A DNA stretch of 22,075 nucleotides from Thermoplasmata archaeon. Lineage in GTDB: Archaea; Thermoplasmatota; Thermoplasmata; UBA10834; DTMW01. This document shows positions 14,017 to 19,764 of this stretch, piece after piece (within the stretch, counting starts at the first letter, position 1; each line of letters opens with the position of its first letter). The notes under the pieces were generated by a model, which searched no databases, was not told where the DNA came from, and worked only from the letters and a program-made list of their open reading frames with translations. The DNA lies in assembly GCA_029858465.1 (NCBI GenBank), contig JAOUEZ010000005.1, positions 1-22,075 on the forward strand, given 5' to 3'. The translations under genes were made by a program, and so were the position numbers.

Positions 14017-15393
14017 TCATATATTCAAATCGTCCAGGACTCTTTCGTAAAGTTTGAAATCCTTCGATTTTGAAAACTCATCAATGGTCTCAGGTGGTAG
14101 TCTCCCCAATAGCTGATCGAGTATCTTGAGAAGTGTCACGACATCGTTCATCGAGCTCTCAGCCTTCTTTAATTTACCGTGGAGCTCATCCCGCTCTCTG
14201 ACGGCGTCTACCAACTTCTCTTCGAGCACCTCGATTTTCTCCATTACGTCGCTGGATATCTGTGAGGGATAATAATTGATTGCTCCTGCGGATTTCTTAC
14301 CTCCCATTTGGTTACGTATCTCAATCAGTCCCATTTTTATCTTAGCCTGATCTTTCAGCCATTCCTCTTTTGCTGAGGGTTCATCTTCTACGAGGCCGGC
14401 TGTAAACTCCGATTCTTCCGGCTCATGTTCATCTTCCCGCGCCTCAGCGGTAGTTCCTCCGCTTCCCATCTGTTTTTTTATGCTTTCTAATTCCTTCATT
14501 TTGACAGCGTAGGATCTGATACGCCTGTTAAGATGCTCCTCACGTCGAGCCAGTTCCTCTTCTCTCGACTTGAGTTCTTTTATCTCCTTTTCCCTATCCT
14601 CCAGTAGTTTCTTGAGCCCCTGGGTAGAGAGTCCCTCTGCTGATTCTTCTTCTTTCGGGCGCGTTTGAGAGGACATACCCTCTTTGATCATTGTCCTCAG
14701 CTCAATAATCTCATCGGCCAGTTTCTGCATTTCCTGCGATTCTGCATCGAGCTGATCATGCACTTTTTCCAAGTCGGTAGCAACCACAGTCTTTTCGACA
14801 CCCTCTTTGAGATCGATGTTCCTATCGACCGCAGCCTTCAATTCCTCGGTTACGGCTTCTATGCGTTCATCCAAATACTGTGCGGGCTTCGGTTCGCTCT
14901 GAGGAGGCTTTATTTTTATTGCTGGGGCCTCTTTAACCTCGCGTCCTATCTGCACTTCCGAAAGCTTTTCGGGCTGCTCTAACTTGTCTCCTTTCGGTGC
15001 AATTGCGCGCTGTCTTACAGTTGCCTGTTGTTCTGGCGGAGGCGGAGGAGGCGTTCTCTGCATCTTCATTGTCTTTGTCTGCACGCCCGGAGCAGGTGCT
15101 GTCTCGCTCTGCTTACCCCATTCTATTAACTTTACCAGAAAACGATCGTCGTCAGACATCTTCGAGGCGTTCGAAACTGTACGGACCTTGAACCCGAGTT
15201 TGCATGAAGGACATGCAGCAGCACCAATGGGTAATAGATTGGAACATCTGGGACACCTGAATGCATCCGTCATTCTGTCAAAAGTCACTCCGCAGGAGTT
15301 GCAACTATTATCCGATTTCTGGACCTGCTTCCCGCAATGGAAGCAAAAGTATTCGCCGGATTTTGTAGCTGCCTTGGCGACCATTGCGTCCAT
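14017..15393 (-). CDS. Double zinc-ribbon coiled-coil protein
   Basis: A 458-residue cytoplasmic protein with two N-terminal zinc ribbons of identical spacing: C17, C20, C31, C34 and C47, C50, C61, C64 (CX2C-X10-CX2C each). A Pro/Gln/Ala-rich linker with six consecutive prolines follows, then coiled coil (about 165-325), an acidic break (EHEPEESEF), and a second helical part ending in a compact motif LPPETIDEFSKS...YERVLDDL. I do not recognise a named family; the ribbons suggest nucleic-acid or protein binding, the coils oligomerisation. The frame is open to a GTG at 15429, but the ATG at 15393 has a TATA-like AATATAC about 24 bases upstream. It is the first gene of the pair with the giant DUF835 protein, which implies a shared function. 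Confidence 0.85.
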   Translation of the reverse strand: MDAMVAKAATKSGEYFCFHCGKQVQKSDNSCNSCGVTFDRMTDAFRCPRCSNLLPIGAAACPSCKLGFKVRTVSNASKMSDDDRFLVKLIEWGKQSETAPAPGVQTKTMKMQRTPPPPPPEQQATVRQRAIAPKGDKLEQPEKLSEVQIGREVKEAPAIKIKPPQSEPKPAQYLDERIEAVTEELKAAVDRNIDLKEGVEKTVVATDLEKVHDQLDAESQEMQKLADEIIELRTMIKEGMSSQTRPKEEESAEGLSTQGLKKLLEDREKEIKELKSREEELARREEHLNRRIRSYAVKMKELESIKKQMGSGGTTAEAREDEHEPEESEFTAGLVEDEPSAKEEWLKDQAKIKMGLIEIRNQMGGKKSAGAINYYPSQISSDVMEKIEVLEEKLVDAVRERDELHGKLKKAESSMNDVVTLLKILDQLLGRLPPETIDEFSKSKDFKLYERVLDDLNI

Positions 15394-15413
15394 CCATCCT
15401 TTTAATTTAGGCT

Positions 15414-15421
15414 GTATATTC
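15414..15421 (-). promoter_or_regulatory. Candidate TATA box of the zinc-ribbon operon
   Basis: The minus strand reads AGAATATAC here, centred about 24 bases before the ATG at 15393. It would drive both coiled-coil genes and would exclude the GTG start at 15429. Confidence 0.4.
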
Positions 15422-15505
15422 TTACACACGGCGAGATTTTCGCTCTCTGCCTCTAGTTATTACCTTAGATTCGGAACCTCTTGATAGTTTTGTTCTCAGA
15501 GGGCC

Positions 15506-16024
15506 TCATTCGAATTTATCGTAAGATATCAATTCTGCGAGAGACTTTCTCGAAGTCTTGTTCGGCACCTCATTTGGATATCCCAAGGGGGTAAGTGCCA
15601 CAACCCTTGCATCCGATGGGATACCAATAATCTCTCTTACCTTCTCTTCCTTGAAGGCTGCTATCCAGCAGCTTCCTAGCCCCAGAGATGTCGCGGCCAG
15701 TATAAGATGGTCCATCGCTATCATCACGTCCATTACGAAGCTGTTCATATATCCCCCGGCGGTAGCATAGGCATCGTCAGGAAAACCGCATCCTACAATC
15801 ACTATCGGGGCTTCGGCTATGAACTTCTGGCTATTGCATGCCTGTACAAGCTTGCGCTTGATCTCCTCGTCGGTCACAACAACGAATTTCCAGGGCTGAG
15901 CATTATCCGCGGAAGGAGCCATCCTGGCTGCAGATAAAATTTCCTTCAAAATCTCCTCAGGAACTGGGTCAGGCTTATATCTCCTTACGCTGCGGCGTGT
16001 CTTTATAGCCTCCAGTACATCCAT
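15506..16024 (-). CDS. Nitroreductase-family flavoprotein
   Basis: A 172-residue FMN-dependent NAD(P)H oxidoreductase of the nitroreductase superfamily, cytoplasmic and usually a homodimer with FMN at the interface. Typical signatures are the FMN-phosphate motif TRRSVRRY near the N-terminus, the segment AARMAPSADNAQPWKFVVV, GLGSCWIAAF and the end motif PLGYPNE. The physiological substrate cannot be read from the sequence; relatives reduce nitroaromatics, quinones or act on flavins or cofactor side chains. Start: ATG at 16024 gives the common MDVLEAIKTRRS beginning; a GTG three codons earlier (16033) is possible. It is on the same strand as the zinc-ribbon operon but ends 112 bases before that operon's start and is not obviously linked. 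AT-rich TTTTAAC and CTTATTTAG boxes lie about 30-40 bases upstream. Confidence 0.9.
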   Translation of the reverse strand: MDVLEAIKTRRSVRRYKPDPVPEEILKEILSAARMAPSADNAQPWKFVVVTDEEIKRKLVQACNSQKFIAEAPIVIVGCGFPDDAYATAGGYMNSFVMDVMIAMDHLILAATSLGLGSCWIAAFKEEKVREIIGIPSDARVVALTPLGYPNEVPNKTSRKSLAELISYDKFE

Positions 16025-16152
16025 TAAATTCACTTTGCCGTAGTAACGGTTAAAAGTGCTAAATAAGTTTCTCCATAAGTGTCAAAATTGGAAATCTGGA
16101 TTTTTTTAACAAATGAGAATAAGAGCCGATAATCTCCGGTGATACCACATTA

Positions 16153-17865
16153 ATGTTATTATCGCCCCCCTCCAATTCGGGTATATTGAAATCAAAGGAG
16201 AGTTCAAAGGGTAGTGGCGAAAAGCCAACGCGTATACTGATCGATGGCAGGATCCTTCTAGTGGCGATAGCCGTAGTCGTCATCTGCATAGGGGGAGCAT
16301 GCATCAGGCTATCCCCTTTGACCACCTCGGACTATCCCTATATCCTTGACGGTTTGGGAGAGGCCAGATATGCAAATCATATCATGATCACCGGTTCGTT
16401 GCAGCCAGAGCCAGGATCGAGCTATTCGGAGACTCATATTATTCACACCCCCGTATTTGATGCATTTCTGGCCATGGCATCTGAAATCACGGGAATCGAT
16501 ACAATCTCCATGATACAGTTGCTTGTGCCGGCATGGGGGGTGTTGCTGCTTCTTGGTGCGTTCGTCTTGATTGGAAAGCTTTCGGGCAGCAGCAGGGCCA
16601 GCATCATAACCATAATGGGCCTAGCCTCCTACGGACCCTTCTTGCTGATAACTCAGGCATCATGGAAGGAATGCGTCGGAATTGCCCTCTTGCCATTGAT
16701 CCTGATCTCATTCTACCACCGGCAGGACATTAGGATGCGCTTTCTTTCGACGCTTTTAATACTGCTGATTCCTTTCGTTCATCACCTAGTCGCTTTGATC
16801 GCAATATTGTCAGTGTCTTTCATGACGGCATCGGAAGGCCTTCTGGCCGGGCGGGAGAAGAGATTCAGATCGTCGAACCTCCTCGATGTCATTGTAATCG
16901 TCCTCGCTGTCGACGAGACAGCGATGTATTACTCCCTGGTGAGGTTCGATCGGCTGGAGTATCTCACGCCGGAAAACGGATTATATCTGTTCCTCGGATT
17001 CGCGGTACTCGTAGGGCTCGGTGTCTACTACATCGCGGGCAGGTGTCTCTCAATCAATGGTTCGAAGGCAATGACCGGAATCGCGTCCTCTGGCCTGGTC
17101 ATACTTGTAGGTCTCAATGTGCTATCTCCCATCGGTACTATCAGAGGAAGCGCATTATGGATTATTTCGATACCACTCATTGCATGCTTCCCTCTGATAA
17201 TTGGAGGGATATTCGGTATTTCTACCTGGGCAAAAACAGCTGGAAGATCTAAGATCCTATTCTTCTCCTATTTGGCAGCTCCATTCACCCTGATAATGTA
17301 CGCTCTCCTGAGGGCCGGAGATCTGCTCTCACTGGACATAATTACTAGGACCGTTGATTTTCTTGACATCGGCGTCTTTGCGGGGCTCGGCATATTCATA
17401 GCTCTCCTAACCAAAGACAAATTGAATTTAAGACGAATCTCGATTGTTATCATCGTCTCAGCGCTGATGATTGCCTCAATGCCTATGGCATTGAATTCAG
17501 AGAAATACCTTGGAACCAGGAACACGATATACGAGTTCGAAGTAGCGGGAATCGACTGGGCGGCAACGAATTTTTCGGACAAGAACATCCAGACGGACAC
17601 CCATTATTCCTATGTCAGATATCTTTTCGACTACCCGGATAATCCAACACTTGTCAAGAGATTCCTGGGGGATGTCAGCTTTGAATCGGATGCACTAATG
17701 ATAGCCAGCTATCGATGGGTCACGGTCGGTGTAAAGGATCTTCCCTATGGTTGGATAAAACTGAACGCGCAGGCATTTGACCAGAAGTTGAACCAATCAA
17801 ATGTTCTATACATGGGAGGGCCTGCCGAAGTGGCAATTGTTATTTTTACTCCACCAGAATTGTAG
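16153..17865 (+). CDS. Polytopic membrane protein, GT-C glycosyltransferase-like
   Basis: A 570-residue membrane protein. After a 30-residue polar N-terminus, helix 1 (about 34-51) is followed by a large outside loop (52-118) with acidic residues (TTSDYPYILDGLGEARYANH) and HTPVFDAFLA, then about ten further hydrophobic helices, and a soluble C-terminal part from about 470 (IYEFEVAGIDWAATNFSDKN). An acidic first loop, many helices and a C-terminal soluble domain are the layout of GT-C enzymes that move sugars from lipid carriers in protein or lipid glycosylation. I cannot point to a diagnostic catalytic motif, so glycosyltransferase is inference. A T-rich stretch (GGATTTTTTTAAC, 16097-16109) upstream may be its promoter. 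The methyltransferase start follows 49 bases after its stop. Confidence 0.8.
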   Translation: MLLSPPSNSGILKSKESSKGSGEKPTRILIDGRILLVAIAVVVICIGGACIRLSPLTTSDYPYILDGLGEARYANHIMITGSLQPEPGSSYSETHIIHTPVFDAFLAMASEITGIDTISMIQLLVPAWGVLLLLGAFVLIGKLSGSSRASIITIMGLASYGPFLLITQASWKECVGIALLPLILISFYHRQDIRMRFLSTLLILLIPFVHHLVALIAILSVSFMTASEGLLAGREKRFRSSNLLDVIVIVLAVDETAMYYSLVRFDRLEYLTPENGLYLFLGFAVLVGLGVYYIAGRCLSINGSKAMTGIASSGLVILVGLNVLSPIGTIRGSALWIISIPLIACFPLIIGGIFGISTWAKTAGRSKILFFSYLAAPFTLIMYALLRAGDLLSLDIITRTVDFLDIGVFAGLGIFIALLTKDKLNLRRISIVIIVSALMIASMPMALNSEKYLGTRNTIYEFEVAGIDWAATNFSDKNIQTDTHYSYVRYLFDYPDNPTLVKRFLGDVSFESDALMIASYRWVTVGVKDLPYGWIKLNAQAFDQKLNQSNVLYMGGPAEVAIVIFTPPEL

Positions 17866-17881
17866 ATACCCCGTCGGCAAG

Positions 17882-17891
17882 TTACTTATCT
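17882..17891 (+). promoter_or_regulatory. Candidate TATA box of the DNA methyltransferase
   Basis: TTACTTATCT centred about 28 bases before the ATG at 17915. It fits a leaderless mRNA and supports the shorter start over an in-frame ATG at 17801 inside the preceding gene. Confidence 0.4.
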
Positions 17892-17914
17892 GGCATTTGC
17901 AGATACGGCGTGTA

Positions 17915-18790
17915 ATGGCTTGGCAAAATGGACAGGCGCTTCCGGACTATAGTATAATAATCGGCGATTCACGAAATATGGAGAGGATACCTAGTGAATC
18001 CATTCAATTGGTCGTCACGTCACCGCCATATCCGATGATTGAGATGTGGGATGAGCTATTTTCAGAATTGGATCCGAGAATCAAGCACTATCTAGCGAGT
18101 GCGAGACAATCTGATTATAACAAGGCATACGAATTGATGCATTCTCATCTAACAAGAACGCTTGAAGAGTGCAAAAGAGTCCTGAGCGACGGCGGCACCT
18201 GCTGCATCAATATTGGGGATGCCCTGAGGACCTGCGGAAAGCAGTTCAGATTGTTCCCAAACCACGCAAAAATCATCGAGAATCTTGAAAAGATAGGGAT
18301 GTCCATCCTGCCCTACATACTATGGAAAAAGCCGACAAACAAGCCGAATGCATTTCTCGGCTCAGGATTTCTGCCGAGCAATGCCTACGTGACCCTGGAT
18401 TGCGAGTACATCATAATCAGTAGAAAAGGCAGTCCCAGGAAGTTCCCTCCTAAAGATCCAAAGAGATACCGGTCCAAATTCACGAAGAAAGATAGAGATA
18501 TCTGGTTTTCTCAAATATGGGGGGATATCCCAGGCGTCAACCAGAACAATGTTTTGAACGGAAAGAGGACAGGTGCTTTTCCTATCGAGATACCCAACAG
18601 ATTGATCAGCATGTTCTCCATCGAGGATGATTTGATTCTCGATCCCTTCATGGGGACTGGAACTACGATGTTTGCTGCAATGCAGCAAAAACGAAGATTC
18701 GTTGGCTATGAGATCGATGAAAAAATGATATCTAGACAGGCTATGGAGCTTGTTCAAAGAAAAGGAGAGATCATCAGGGTTGAACCCTGA
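17915..18790 (+). CDS. DNA methyltransferase, beta class, probably N4-cytosine
   Basis: Transfers a methyl group from S-adenosylmethionine to an exocyclic amino group of a base in a specific DNA site. Catalytic motif IV is TSPPYP (35-40); serine before PPY, rather than D/N, is typical of N4-cytosine enzymes. The SAM-binding motif I (LDPFMGTGTT, about 242-251) comes after it, the permuted beta-class order, followed by GYEIDE. The variable middle (about 120-230) should hold target recognition. 291 residues is normal. SPPYPMIEMWD resembles what I remember of archaeal CTAG-specific methylases, a tentative match. No restriction endonuclease adjoins, so it is a solitary enzyme that may serve regulation, mismatch marking or self-protection. 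Start chosen at ATG 17915 (MAWQNGQ). It ends four bases from the convergent CDF gene. Confidence 0.9.
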   Translation: MAWQNGQALPDYSIIIGDSRNMERIPSESIQLVVTSPPYPMIEMWDELFSELDPRIKHYLASARQSDYNKAYELMHSHLTRTLEECKRVLSDGGTCCINIGDALRTCGKQFRLFPNHAKIIENLEKIGMSILPYILWKKPTNKPNAFLGSGFLPSNAYVTLDCEYIIISRKGSPRKFPPKDPKRYRSKFTKKDRDIWFSQIWGDIPGVNQNNVLNGKRTGAFPIEIPNRLISMFSIEDDLILDPFMGTGTTMFAAMQQKRRFVGYEIDEKMISRQAMELVQRKGEIIRVEP

Positions 18791-18794
18791 TTTT

Positions 18795-19721
18795 TCATCC
18801 TTCGCCTTTACAAATGCTCGCAATCTGACATTGAGCGCAATCTTCGATACATGGTTCTATATGAATCGTGAGATTCGAAAAGGGCAGCTTTTCTTTGACC
18901 CTTATCTCGATTTTGTCGCATACGGCATGAGCAGTAATAACTTCAAGATGCTTAGGCACTACGAGATGAAAATCGACGAACCTGTCTCGGCCAGATCTCC
19001 TTGTCCTGAGACCATGATAGCTTGCCATCTCGCCAACGACTTCTTTGATGGTGGCAAGTATAATCCGTTCCTCCTCCTGAGTGAGGCTGTGATCAAGGAG
19101 CTCTATGGTTGAGCGTCTTGTCAGCATTAGAGCCGCATGTATGATGATAGCGGCAACGAAAAGAGCAGCCAATGGGTCGATCTCATTGATATTCGTCACG
19201 CGGACGACTATCAGACCAGCGAATACCCCAATTGATGTCCAGACATCTGTCTTTAAATGAAGCGCATCGGCCTCGAGAGCCAGGGAATTATGCTTCTTCG
19301 CTATCCTCATCAAGTATCTTGAGACGAAGAAATTCAGCAGTGCGCTGATTCCCATGACGAAAATGCCCGCCTCAATAATTTGGACCTCGGAATGTTCGAT
19401 CAATTTCCAGATCGATTCATAAATGATAATCCCCGCCGCGACAAGGATCAATGTAGCTTCGATCGCTCCGGAGAGGCTCTCATATTTTCCATGACCGAAT
19501 TTATGCGTATCATCTGCAGGTCTTGTAGACTTTCTTACTGAGTAATTTGCAATAAACGCAGCAAGAAGATCAGTACCCGAGTGGACCGCCTCGGATATCA
19601 CACTTATTGACATCGTAAACAGACCGACCGTTAATTTCAATGCGACGAGAATTGAGTTCGAATAGATGGAAAATTTTGCTGCGAAAATCAATTCGCGCCG
19701 CATGTCTTCTGATGATGTCAT
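18795..19721 (-). CDS. Cation diffusion facilitator (zinc/divalent metal efflux)
   Basis: Membrane antiporter that exports Zn2+ or similar divalent metal in exchange for protons. The 308 residues show six membrane helices and a cytoplasmic C-terminal domain. The transport site has H47 and D51 in helix 2 (SEAVHSGTD) and H155 and D159 in helix 5 (ADALHLKTD); this double HxxxD pattern is typical of zinc-type members. The helix 2-3 loop has HKFGHGKYES. The C-terminal domain (LDHSLTQEEE to NLTIHIEP) is of normal form but ends in an extra Cys tail, C291, C295, C298 and C304 (CX3CX2CX5C), which may sense metal. ATG at 19721 with a TTTTATCC box about 28 bases upstream. Convergent with the methyltransferase; no linked metal regulator is seen. 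Confidence 0.93.
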   Translation of the reverse strand: MTSSEDMRRELIFAAKFSIYSNSILVALKLTVGLFTMSISVISEAVHSGTDLLAAFIANYSVRKSTRPADDTHKFGHGKYESLSGAIEATLILVAAGIIIYESIWKLIEHSEVQIIEAGIFVMGISALLNFFVSRYLMRIAKKHNSLALEADALHLKTDVWTSIGVFAGLIVVRVTNINEIDPLAALFVAAIIIHAALMLTRRSTIELLDHSLTQEEERIILATIKEVVGEMASYHGLRTRRSGRDRFVDFHLVVPKHLEVITAHAVCDKIEIRVKEKLPFSNLTIHIEPCIEDCAQCQIASICKGEG

Positions 19722-19744
19722 TTCCTAACACCAGATTCTAACTC

Positions 19745-19754
19745 GGATAAAAGG
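19745..19754 (-). promoter_or_regulatory. Candidate TATA box of the CDF gene
   Basis: The minus strand reads CCTTTTATCC, centred about 28 bases before the ATG at 19721, in the 43-base gap after the surface-protein gene. It implies separate, leaderless transcription of the CDF gene. Confidence 0.5.
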
Positions 19755-19764
19755 ATTGCTGAGG

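Noticed and set aside
15477..15505. Weak inverted repeat (CCTCTTGA / TCAGAGG) after the nitroreductase stop
   Set aside because: The stem is short and imperfect and lacks a T-run on the minus strand, so I do not call a terminator.
16936..17070. GGTTCGA-like strings resembling a tRNA T-arm
   Set aside because: No cloverleaf can be drawn around them and they are inside a conserved membrane-protein frame.
18750..19112. A 120-codon plus-strand open frame overlapping the methyltransferase end and CDF gene
   Set aside because: It is antisense to the conserved C-terminal domain of the CDF transporter and lacks a recognisable motif.
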